A stretch of DNA of 8,552 nt from Candidatus Parcubacteria bacterium (GCA_019661845.1 JAIFWL010000012.1:1-8552); one strand, 5' to 3'. Positions 1-6,202 are shown, numbered from the stretch's first letter. A program made the numbers and translations. Notes: generated by a model from the letters alone, not told the origin.

Positions 1-196
1 GGAGAAGGAGATTCATGTTGTCTGTGAGCTCGGAGATCGTCATACCATCCTTGGTCTTACCCAGCATACATACTAAGTTGTAGCGACTTCTCTCCCCCAC
101 CACTTTGAAACAATCAGGGCAAAGTTCCTCTTCACCATTGACTGTCTTCGGTAGCCATGTTGGACGCTTATGTGTCCCCAGTTTTTTCTTATTCAT
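1..196 (-). CDS. ArsR-like winged helix-turn-helix transcriptional regulator, N-terminal part (runs off the window)
   Basis: Sixty-five codons are visible from ATG at 196 to the window edge; the C-terminus is missing. After a basic N-terminus (MNKKKLGTHKRP) comes a CPDC pair (C26, C29), then GERSRYNLVCMLGK and GMTISELTDNMNLLL. The second part has the pattern of the first helices of ArsR-type winged-helix proteins: a GD/ExxRxxIL-like helix, then a TISEL helix leading into the recognition region. The family is inferred from this pattern only; the recognition helix and wing lie outside. An in-frame stop lies at 214-212, so ATG 196 is the natural start. It has no Shine-Dalgarno. A TAATAT box on the same strand (214-209) would start transcription near 202, giving a leader of about six bases. 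The gene is divergent from the ribonucleotide reductase gene across a 53-bp gap containing an inverted repeat, so it may regulate that gene and itself. C26, C29 and C43 could bind metal or sense redox state, but this is speculative. Confidence 0.6.
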   Translation of the reverse strand, partial: MNKKKLGTHKRPTWLPKTVNGEEELCPDCFKVVGERSRYNLVCMLGKTKDGMTISELTDNMNLLL

Positions 197-208
197 AGAT
201 GGTCGTCT

Positions 209-214
209 ATATTA
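209..214 (-). promoter_or_regulatory. Candidate -10 box of the ArsR-like gene
   Basis: On the minus strand the bases read TAATAT, one or two changes from a -10 consensus. Transcription would start near 202, six bases before the ATG at 196. No convincing -35 box is seen, so this rests on position and composition. Confidence 0.35.
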
Positions 215-219
215 CAATG

Positions 220-241
220 TATTGACTATTATCAATATAAT
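220..241 (+). promoter_or_regulatory. Reductase -10 box overlapped by an inverted-repeat operator candidate
   Basis: A perfect TATAAT lies at 236-241 and predicts transcription from about 248-250, on the GTG start codon of the reductase gene. The inverted repeat TATTGA-ctatta-TCAATA (220-237, six-base arms, six-base centre) sits upstream and shares two bases with the -10 box, a typical position for a repressor site. It lies between two divergent genes, one coding an ArsR-like regulator, so that protein is the obvious candidate ligand (inference). No good -35 box is visible. I did not find a recognisable NrdR-box pair. Confidence 0.5.
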
Positions 242-249
242 AACAAGAA

Positions 250-2511
250 GTGAAGACTATCATCAAGAGGGACGGGACGGTTGTCCCCTTCAACCCAGAC
301 AAGATTACTAACGCAGTTACTAAGGCCATGAAGGAGTCTAAGGAATTCCGCCCCGGCATCGCAGAGAGGATCACCACTTCAGTAGTCCGCAAGCTCTCTC
401 TAAGGAAGGACTATGACAAGACCTTCATCCCTACCGTTGAAGGAGTGCAAGACTTGGTCGAGATGGAACTCATGTTGCAGAAGTTTACTGCCTCGGCCAA
501 GGCCTACATCCTCTACCGCGCTGAGCGTACCAAGATGCGTGAGGAGGTGGCCCTAGTCCCTCAAGATATTAAGGATCGTATTAGTGAGAGTAGTAAATAT
601 TTTAAAAGTCCGTATAGGGAATTTATTTTCTACCAGTTCTACTCCCGCTGGCGTCCTGAACTTGGCCGTCGTGAGACTTGGGTTGAGGCCATAGATCGCT
701 TCATGGACTACATGAAGGAGAACTTGGGCAACAAACTTACGGAAGAGGAATACGCCGAGGTGAAGGAAGGAATCTTGAAGCAAGAAATATGTCCTTCCAT
801 GCGCCTCCTCTGGTCTGCCGGCACAGCATGTGAGAAGACCAATGTCTGCGCTTATAACTGCGCCTACATTGCACCCACTTCTTGGCGAGACCTCTCCGAA
901 ATAATGTACGTCTCCATGTGTGGTGCTGGATGTGGCTTCTCCGTCGAACCAGAGAATGTGGGCAAATTCCCCCAGATTCAAAAGCAGAGTGGCAAATTCG
1001 CTCCAACTATTGTCGTCGAGGATAGTAAGGAAGGTTGGTGCAAGGCCTTCGTAGAAGCTTGTACTCACTGGGAGAAGGGCCTCGATGTAGAGATTGACTA
1101 CTCACTCATTCGCCCGGCGGGGTCGAAGCTCGAGACCATGGGTGGTCGTGCTTCCGGTCCTAGACCTCTAGAAGATTTGATGAAATTTACTAGGAGGAAG
1201 ATCCTAGGCAAGCAAGGCCGACGTCTCTCTACCATAAACCTCCATGACATCATCTGCCAGATTGGTCTCATTGTAGTCGCCGGTGGAGTCAGGCGCTCTG
1301 CCCTCATCTCCCTCTCTGCTCTTGATGACAATGATGTGAGGGATGCGAAGAAGGGCGCCTTCTGGCAGACGGAGGGACAACGCTCCATGGCCAACAACTC
1401 TGCGGTGTATGAAGTGAAGCCAAGTGCGGAAGAGTTCCTGCAGGAATGGACTGCGCTCGTCACCTCGCGTGCCGGTGAGAGAGGAATCTTCAATCGTGGA
1501 GGCTTGGAATACCAGGTGCCGAAGCGACGTTGGGAAGTGTTGAAGAAGGCCAAGCTCGCTGGAGTAAATCCATGTGGGGAAATTTATCTCCAGTCGAAAC
1601 AATTCTGTAACCTTACTTCAATAGTTGTCCGTCCTAAGGATGATATGGAGAGTTTGAAGAAGAAGATGCGCCTCGCAACACTCCTCGGCACTTACCAAGC
1701 TACTCTCACCAACTTCGGCTACTTATCTAAGGAGTGGAAGAAGAATTGTGAACGTGAGCAACTCCTCGGGGTCTCGATCACCGGTTACTATGACAATAAA
1801 ATCGTGCGTGATGACAAGAATCTAGAGAGTTTAAGGAACGAAGCGGTAAAGACGAATAAGAAATACGCAGAGCGCTTCGGTAAGAATGAATCTACATCTA
1901 TCACTTGTGTGAAGCCACACGGCAACTCCGGCCAACTCTTGGGTGTGGGCTCTGGCATGCATACTTGGTACTCCAAGTATTACATCCGTCGAGTAAGAAT
2001 CTCTGCCAATGATCCCCTCTTAAGGCTCGCTAGGAATCAGGGCGTACCGGTCTTCCCCGAAGTGGGATACTCCACAGCCAATGCTACAACTATGGTAATG
2101 GAATTCCCCTGCAAAGCTCCAGAGGGTGCCTTGGTAAACAAAGATGTAAGCGCCTTGGAACTCCTCGAAGAGTGGAAGAGGCTCAAGGTCCACTTCACCG
2201 AACACAATCCATCAGTCACGATTTACGTCGGCGACAGTGAGTGGATTAGTGTGGCGAACTTCATCTACAAGAACTGGGATATCGTCGGTGGCCTCTCCTT
2301 CCTACCAAGAGACAACCACGTATACCAACTCGCTCCGTACGAAGAAATTACTAAAGAGGAGTACGACAAACGCTCCTCTGAACTTAAGCACCTCGACTTC
2401 TCTAAACTTGTTCTATACGAGCGCGAGGATATGACAACAGGTGCCAAGGAACTCGCCTGCGCGGGTGGAGTGTGCGAGATAGATATTGTGCCGAGTGAGG
2501 CATTAGCTTAG
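250..2511 (+). CDS. nrdJ: Adenosylcobalamin-dependent (class II) ribonucleoside-triphosphate reductase with N-terminal ATP-cone
   Basis: The 753-residue protein reduces ribonucleotides to deoxyribonucleotides in the cytoplasm, using a thiyl radical generated by coenzyme B12. Residues 1 to about 92 (KRDGTVVPFNPDKITNAV...) form an ATP-cone, the usual allosteric on/off module. The catalytic barrel carries NCAYIAP (C204), NPCGE (C442, E444) and FCNLTS (C453). C442 and C453 are 11 apart, like thiyl Cys408 and Cys419 of the Lactobacillus leichmannii enzyme, and C204 matches its Cys119. The tail ACAGGVCEI (C737, C742) has the five-residue spacing of the re-reducing pair Cys731/Cys736. The C204-C442 interval is about 51 residues shorter than in that enzyme. 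Start GTG 250 is forced by the in-frame stop at 241-243; there is no Shine-Dalgarno and the -10 box is eight bases upstream, so the mRNA looks leaderless. The stop codon overlaps that of the convergent transporter gene. Confidence 0.95.
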   Translation: MKTIIKRDGTVVPFNPDKITNAVTKAMKESKEFRPGIAERITTSVVRKLSLRKDYDKTFIPTVEGVQDLVEMELMLQKFTASAKAYILYRAERTKMREEVALVPQDIKDRISESSKYFKSPYREFIFYQFYSRWRPELGRRETWVEAIDRFMDYMKENLGNKLTEEEYAEVKEGILKQEICPSMRLLWSAGTACEKTNVCAYNCAYIAPTSWRDLSEIMYVSMCGAGCGFSVEPENVGKFPQIQKQSGKFAPTIVVEDSKEGWCKAFVEACTHWEKGLDVEIDYSLIRPAGSKLETMGGRASGPRPLEDLMKFTRRKILGKQGRRLSTINLHDIICQIGLIVVAGGVRRSALISLSALDDNDVRDAKKGAFWQTEGQRSMANNSAVYEVKPSAEEFLQEWTALVTSRAGERGIFNRGGLEYQVPKRRWEVLKKAKLAGVNPCGEIYLQSKQFCNLTSIVVRPKDDMESLKKKMRLATLLGTYQATLTNFGYLSKEWKKNCEREQLLGVSITGYYDNKIVRDDKNLESLRNEAVKTNKKYAERFGKNESTSITCVKPHGNSGQLLGVGSGMHTWYSKYYIRRVRISANDPLLRLARNQGVPVFPEVGYSTANATTMVMEFPCKAPEGALVNKDVSALELLEEWKRLKVHFTEHNPSVTIYVGDSEWISVANFIYKNWDIVGGLSFLPRDNHVYQLAPYEEITKEEYDKRSSELKHLDFSKLVLYEREDMTTGAKELACAGGVCEIDIVPSEALA

Positions 2512-3377
2512 GAGAAATACGAGAGAGTTATCACTCCGATTATAGCGAGAGTGATACCGATAACTTGGTGTGTTTTCAACTTCTCTCTATTTACAAACAA
2601 CCCGAGTAAGACAGCTAGAGCAATGTAGCTTTCAGTAATTGTCGTTGCAATAGAGATGGGGATATAAGTCGTCGCCTTGGCGAAGGAGACCCACGCCACG
2701 TTGTCTAAAATACTCTGTCCAATGATTGGCTTAGGATAATTTCTAACATCTGATATCAAATTTCTAAATTCTTTCTTATATATGAGATAAATACCACAAA
2801 CAACCGCTAGTAGTGAATGTGCAAACCAAATAGTAATAAGAGGTGAAATACTTTGGCTTGAAACTCCAACTAGGAAGTTGGTAAGGGCCATGCCGATGGC
2901 TCCCACACCAGCAAGGATGACACCCTTCTCAAAAATTCGTTTATGGTAATGAAGATGTGTGCGATGTTCAGTAATAGCAAGGATAATCCCGATAAATACG
3001 AAAGCTATTAATACGAGTTGAGTTCTAGAGAGCGATTCGTTCGCCAAAGCGAGGCTTAGCCCAACAGTTATGGGTAGCTCCAGACCAAGTATTGGTTCCA
3101 CTATAGCGATCTTCCCTTCTCTTAACGCTTCGAAGTCGAAAAGTGCGGCGAAAACAACTATTACACCAAGGACTCCAAGAAGAAGGATGTTGTGGATGTT
3201 TAATGAAGCTAGATCATCTTTTACAAACGGAAATAATCCTAAGAGTCCAACTATTCCGATAAAAAATAATGCCTTCCAACTCCCGACTACTCTTGTAGTT
3301 TGCTGGATGAAGAAATCTCCAAATCCCCAACTAATGAGAGCGATAAAGGCGAAGGTAAGTCCAACGTAGTGGGGCAT
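2508..3377 (-). CDS. EamA/DMT-superfamily membrane transporter
   Basis: This 289-residue integral membrane protein has about ten hydrophobic helices (near residues 4-22, 34-52, 62-82, 88-112, 120-136, 151-171, 178-200, 216-232, 238-261 and 270-288). That is the two-times-five layout of EamA-family drug/metabolite exporters. Family-like stretches close each half: EPILGLELPITVGLSLAL with NESLSRTQLVLIAFVFIGI, and ITESYIALAVLLGLFVNREKL with HQVIGITLAIIGVI. Its length is typical. The substrate cannot be read from sequence; relatives move metabolites, amino acids or drugs across the inner membrane. It is AT-rich (one hand-counted row is 28% G+C, another 38%), lower than the reductase gene. The start ATG at 3377 has no Shine-Dalgarno and lies two bases after a predicted transcription start. 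It converges on the reductase gene with a 4-bp overlap (2508-2511). Confidence 0.88.
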   Translation of the reverse strand: MPHYVGLTFAFIALISWGFGDFFIQQTTRVVGSWKALFFIGIVGLLGLFPFVKDDLASLNIHNILLLGVLGVIVVFAALFDFEALREGKIAIVEPILGLELPITVGLSLALANESLSRTQLVLIAFVFIGIILAITEHRTHLHYHKRIFEKGVILAGVGAIGMALTNFLVGVSSQSISPLITIWFAHSLLAVVCGIYLIYKKEFRNLISDVRNYPKPIIGQSILDNVAWVSFAKATTYIPISIATTITESYIALAVLLGLFVNREKLKTHQVIGITLAIIGVITLSYFS

Positions 3378-3385
3378 CAGAGTGG

Positions 3386-3414
3386 ATTAGATTTTATGAA
3401 GAAAATGATATCAC
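3386..3414 (-). promoter_or_regulatory. Promoter of the EamA gene
   Basis: On the minus strand, GTGATA (3414-3409), a 17-base spacer and TCTAAT (3391-3386) match four and five of six consensus positions. Transcription would begin near 3379, two bases before the ATG at 3377, which predicts a near-leaderless mRNA. Confidence 0.5.
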
Positions 3415-3418
3415 GGTT

Positions 3419-3457
3419 TATAAGCCTCAATAATTTCTGGTGAAATCTTTGTGACCC
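3419..3457. repeat. Left direct repeat bounding the radical SAM module
   Basis: Bases 3419-3445 match 6240-6267 in the same orientation with 24 identities, three mismatches and one gap. TTTGTGACCC at 3448-3457 also recurs exactly at 6326-6335, so the two blocks are collinear in both copies. The right copy has about 56 extra bases between them. The first block contains a small stem-loop, ATTTC-TGGT-GAAAT (3433-3446). The right copy has the same hairpin with one more base pair, so the indels in the two arms compensate. The right copy ends inside the 3' end of tRNA-Glu. An attachment-site-like duplication is the simplest reading, but no integrase is present in the window. Confidence 0.6.
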
Positions 3458-3532
3458 ATATTACACAGGATTGGAACCAATTGGTACGAGAGATGAGCTG
3501 GTGGCATCAGTTTGGGAGAGAAGTTTGTATAT

Positions 3533-3567
3533 AAAACGAAAGGCCCACTCCCCGAAAGAAGTGGGCC
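3533..3567 (-). terminator. Rho-independent terminator of the 180-aa protein gene
   Basis: A perfect eight-base-pair stem, GGCCCACT (3542-3549) with AGTGGGCC (3560-3567), encloses a ten-base loop. On the minus strand it is followed by TTTCGTTTT (3541-3533). It lies 28 bases past the stop codon of the minus-strand gene. The minus-strand run GGGCCTTTCGTTTTAT (3546-3531) is, from memory, identical to the end of the E. coli rrnB T1 terminator. Confidence 0.85.
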
Positions 3568-3594
3568 AACCACATTGATCTTGTTGCGCTGGTG

Positions 3595-4137
3595 TCAGCG
3601 AGACTTCGGCTTCTGGAAGAAGTCCGCGCCCTGTCCCAACGAGTCATCGATTCGCGCCACGACCTTGTCGAGTAGTCTGAGGTACTTAACCGGAATGCGA
3701 GCTCGGTCGACAAAGTTCCAGCGCCACCAGTCGCCCTTAGGCTCGTCAATCTCTCGAGCGTTAGAGTAGACCCTTCCCGCCTGATACATGATGTCTTCCG
3801 CCAACCTTGCGGGTGACGGTAGACCGGTGATTCTCTCGGTCACCATGTAGATGAGGTAAAGATCGACTTCATGCGCTCTGCACCTATACCGAGCGTACGC
3901 GCAGGGTTTCGCATCAAGGTTGTCGATGAACCCAGAACCGACGATCGCGACCTGATCTTCGTAGGCTCGGTCGTCTGCCCAAGGATGCATGGAGAGGCCC
4001 CCACGATTGATGGTGAAGAATTTATCACTCATCTCGTCGTGGTCAATTGAACCCTGGTGCTCCTTGATAGCCTCGTCCACCGAAGCCAACCCGAGTGCGA
4101 ACTCACCGAAGTGTTGACGGAAAAACATGACCTGCAT
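3595..4137 (-). CDS. Hypothetical protein, 180 aa, partner gene of the radical SAM module
   Basis: I do not recognise this family. The protein is soluble-looking, with no signal peptide or membrane helix. It is rich in Asp, Arg and aromatic residues, including EHQGSIDHDEMSD, SMHPWADDRAYEDQVA, CRAHEVDLYLIYMV, a GDWWRWNF patch and a helical-looking C-terminus (YLRLLDKVVARIDDSLG). Several His/Asp pairs could bind metal, but no known catalytic signature is evident. The frame is open to 4200, and ATG codons at 4200 and 4176 would add 21 or 13 residues. I prefer ATG 4137 because it alone has a strong Shine-Dalgarno, AGAAGGA seven bases upstream. A consensus-like promoter lies upstream and a strong terminator 28 bases past the stop, supporting a real, separately transcribed gene. 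It is divergent from the radical SAM gene. A shared function is inferred from this arrangement only. Confidence 0.75.
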   Translation of the reverse strand: MQVMFFRQHFGEFALGLASVDEAIKEHQGSIDHDEMSDKFFTINRGGLSMHPWADDRAYEDQVAIVGSGFIDNLDAKPCAYARYRCRAHEVDLYLIYMVTERITGLPSPARLAEDIMYQAGRVYSNAREIDEPKGDWWRWNFVDRARIPVKYLRLLDKVVARIDDSLGQGADFFQKPKSR

Positions 4138-4144
4138 TGCTCTG

Positions 4145-4151
4145 TCCTTCT
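4145..4151 (-). promoter_or_regulatory. Ribosome binding site that decides the start of the 180-aa protein
   Basis: The minus strand reads AGAAGGA, seven bases before ATG 4137. The upstream ATGs at 4200 and 4176 have no comparable site, so the shorter protein is preferred. Confidence 0.65.
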
Positions 4152-4208
4152 CTGACCCCACAACAGGGTCGGACATGGAGTCGCTACAACAGCGAACCAT
4201 CTGCTAGA

Positions 4209-4237
4209 ACCATACATACAAGGCATTGATTTGTCAA
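4209..4237 (-). promoter_or_regulatory. Promoter of the 180-aa protein gene
   Basis: On the minus strand a perfect TTGACA (4237-4232), a 17-base spacer and TATGGT (4214-4209) predict a start near 4202. This gives a leader of about 65 bases to ATG 4137. The -35 box abuts that of the divergent radical SAM gene promoter, so one bound protein could control both. Confidence 0.65.
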
Positions 4238-4255
4238 GCTTCTTCATGATATAAT
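4226..4255 (+). promoter_or_regulatory. Promoter of the radical SAM gene
   Basis: TTGATT (4226-4231), an 18-base spacer and a perfect TATAAT (4250-4255) predict transcription from about 4262, giving a 45-base leader. A strong Shine-Dalgarno, GGAGGTGA (4296-4303), precedes ATG 4307. Confidence 0.7.
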
Positions 4256-4306
4256 CCAGTAAGAGCAAGTTCTTCGTCATACAACTTCAACTCACGGAGG
4301 TGAGTC

Positions 4307-6142
4307 ATGCGTAAGGTCTTAATCACCCTCCTCGTGATCGCCTCCTTCTTTAGAACGGAGACGATCTGGGCAGGTACTCCCCAATGGGAGCTCAACGGCA
4401 ACCCGCAGTTCATCCACTATGAGGCCGCAAGGCACATGTGGATAAACACGAACAACGCCGACGCGTGGATGGCTGGCCTGAACTCTGAGACATATTCAAA
4501 AGTCCTCGGCGTTCCGGAGAAGCATCGCACCGTCATCGTGATCCGTTCGGATCTCGCCCGCAAGCCGGAAATCTTCTGTGCCGCATCATTCTTCGCGGCC
4601 CAGAAGCGCCGGTTCGTGCTGGTGAACATCGAACAGAACATTCTCGACCTGACGGCCGCAAGCGACAAGCAATATCGCACGTGGCCGCACATGGGGGTGC
4701 TCTATATCGGTACCGTCGCGCACCAGGAAGGCTGGGATATCGTCTTGTGGGACGAACTCGTGCAAGGTCAATGCGACCTCACGAAGCTCGTTCAGCCGGA
4801 TGATGTCGTCGGTCTCTCCCTGGTCGCTACGGGGATCGAACGTGGCGTCGGTTTGGCCCGCAAGGCCAAGGAACTCGGCGCGGCATGCGTTATCGCCGGT
4901 AATGATTCGGCAGCATTCAGGGTCAACCAGATCCTGTCGTTGCCGGGCAAGCCGATTGATGCCGTCTTCACGTCGAATCGTCTGACGCCTGTCCGGTACT
5001 TCTTCCGCCACTATGGTACGAAGGAGCTTTCGCAGCTCCAGACGACCGGAATGGTAGTCGAACCTGGCAGCATCGAGCGGTCGAACGTCCAGTCGTTCCT
5101 TATCACCGAGTTCAAAGCTCGGAAGGAGCAGGAACGACAAGGGACATTCGATCTCGAAGATGTATTCATTGTCCCGAAGCTCGACCTCTATCTGGCTCAC
5201 TACTGGAATGAGGTCTGGTCGAACTACCGCGAGGTATTTGGCCACAAGCACTTACATGGCACGGCGCCGAATGCTTTGGCGCTCTTAGCCCAAGGGTGCA
5301 CTCGTACGCGTGGCACGGATGTCTGTAGCTACTGCACCATCGCAGACGTTGCTGATATCCGGATCCCGTCGGAAGATTATCTCCGGCGGACACTCCAGGC
5401 GTACGACGAGTTCGGTATCGAGATAATCTTCAACGCCACGGATTCGGCTTACGAAATGACGGGGTTGGTGCGCAAGTTGCAACGTGTATGCGCTTCGTTC
5501 CATTCTCTTATCATCTACGGCCGGGCCCAAGGCCTCGCGCGACAGCCAGAGTTACTTGATGAATGGCAAACATTGGTCGAGGATCGCTTCCTCATCAATG
5601 TCGGCATGGATTCAGGTGATGACCGGATACTTGCGCAAGGCGTCGACAAGTCGTCGCTCGGCAAGGGTTCGAGGTTGGAGGAGAACGTGCAGGCGGTCCG
5701 CAACATCAAAGGAAGCGGGGCTCATCTGCATTACTCCCTCATCTTCGGCTCACCGGGCGAGACGATCGAATCGTGCGAACGATCGATCGGCTTCCTCGAG
5801 TGGTCAATCGCGGAGCTCGGGCAACAACTCGATCTCGTGGAGACGGACATTTACTGGCTGAACTTCGGTTCGCCAGCGAGTGAAATCTTCACGAGCTACG
5901 AGAAGGCTCAAGTCTTCGCGGCGATCGCAGGAAAGGAGATCACTCGGGAAGAGTGGTATGAAGGGTTCGCCCAGCATTCACAGGAACTCAGCGTTCCTAT
6001 GGAGGTCGAGGCGACCTGGTATCGTCACTTCACCAGTATCGACCTTGAGACAGCGCAGGCGTACAACCGCCGAGCAGCGACCATCATGGCGAGGCACGAG
6101 GGAAGCATTGCCGGCCGGGCGTACCGACCGGAGAAGTCGTAA
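4307..6142 (+). CDS. Cobalamin-binding radical SAM protein with a C-x8-C-x2-C cluster motif
   Basis: This 611-residue protein has the layout of B12-binding radical SAM enzymes, which use a [4Fe-4S] cluster, S-adenosylmethionine and usually cobalamin for methylations or rearrangements. Residues about 125-225 resemble the B12-binding Rossmann domain: VLYIGTVAHQEGWDIVLWDE, DDVVGLSLVATG, CVIAGND and IDAVFTSN. The classical DxHxxG motif is absent, as in many relatives. The radical SAM barrel follows from about residue 325, with C331, C340 and C343 in AQGCTRTRGTDVCSYC. That is C-x8-C-x2-C, not the usual C-x3-C-x2-C. Later pieces are canonical (VGMDSGDDRIL, LIFGSPGETIES). The N-terminus (MRK, then a hydrophobic run to about residue 16, ending ETIWAG) looks like a signal peptide, odd for an iron-sulfur enzyme; residues 24-120 are unassigned. 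Start ATG 4307 is set by GGAGGTGA just upstream. Substrate unknown; the divergent 180-aa protein is a candidate partner. Confidence 0.88.
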   Translation: MRKVLITLLVIASFFRTETIWAGTPQWELNGNPQFIHYEAARHMWINTNNADAWMAGLNSETYSKVLGVPEKHRTVIVIRSDLARKPEIFCAASFFAAQKRRFVLVNIEQNILDLTAASDKQYRTWPHMGVLYIGTVAHQEGWDIVLWDELVQGQCDLTKLVQPDDVVGLSLVATGIERGVGLARKAKELGAACVIAGNDSAAFRVNQILSLPGKPIDAVFTSNRLTPVRYFFRHYGTKELSQLQTTGMVVEPGSIERSNVQSFLITEFKARKEQERQGTFDLEDVFIVPKLDLYLAHYWNEVWSNYREVFGHKHLHGTAPNALALLAQGCTRTRGTDVCSYCTIADVADIRIPSEDYLRRTLQAYDEFGIEIIFNATDSAYEMTGLVRKLQRVCASFHSLIIYGRAQGLARQPELLDEWQTLVEDRFLINVGMDSGDDRILAQGVDKSSLGKGSRLEENVQAVRNIKGSGAHLHYSLIFGSPGETIESCERSIGFLEWSIAELGQQLDLVETDIYWLNFGSPASEIFTSYEKAQVFAAIAGKEITREEWYEGFAQHSQELSVPMEVEATWYRHFTSIDLETAQAYNRRAATIMARHEGSIAGRAYRPEKS

Positions 6143-6159
6143 GTTCGTTCGGTTCTTTC

Positions 6160-6202
6160 GAGGGTGTCTGGCCAATGTGGCTGGGCACCCTCTTTCGTTT
6201 TT
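6160..6202 (+). terminator. Rho-independent terminator of the radical SAM gene
   Basis: GAGGGTG (6160-6166) pairs with CACCCTC (6186-6192). Pairing continues inward with some G-T pairs to A6174-T6178, giving a fifteen-pair stem around a three-base ATG loop. TTTCGTTTTT (6193-6202) follows. It starts 18 bases after the stop codon. Its tail closely matches that of the terminator at the other end of the module. Confidence 0.88.

Noticed and set aside
197..249. B12 riboswitch or NrdR boxes controlling the reductase
   Set aside because: The gap is only 53 bp, the predicted leader is near zero, and no matching motif pair is seen.
105..311. 68-aa plus-strand frame across the ArsR-like gene and reductase start
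   Set aside because: It runs antisense to the regulator and out of frame with nrdJ, with no start signals.
553..1068. 171-aa minus-strand open frame inside the reductase gene
   Set aside because: It lies opposite the conserved catalytic region of nrdJ and has low-quality composition.
250..2511. Intein in the reductase (a common site)
   Set aside because: The catalytic motifs follow without an extra domain and the total length is 753.
3448..3480. Left repeat as a clean duplicated tRNA 3' fragment (att core)
   Set aside because: Only TTTGTGACCC matches tRNA-Glu exactly. The T-arm-like GGTTCCAATCC on the minus strand is five bases too far from the acceptor end and its stem does not pair.
3451..3535. 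Trp-rich open frame (VTHITQDWNQLVREMSWWHQF...) as a peptide substrate for the radical SAM enzyme
   Set aside because: It has only about 27 codons from a GTG, with no Shine-Dalgarno or promoter, and it overlaps the left repeat. It may be a gene remnant, but nothing supports translation.
4138..4200. N-terminal extension of the 180-aa protein from ATG 4200
   Set aside because: No ribosome site at 4200 or 4176; AGAAGGA sits seven bases before ATG 4137. The longer form cannot be excluded because transcription may start at 4202.
4586..5251. 221-aa minus-strand open frame inside the radical SAM gene
   Set aside because: Antisense shadow of a GC-rich gene, with no promoter, ribosome site or recognisable domain.
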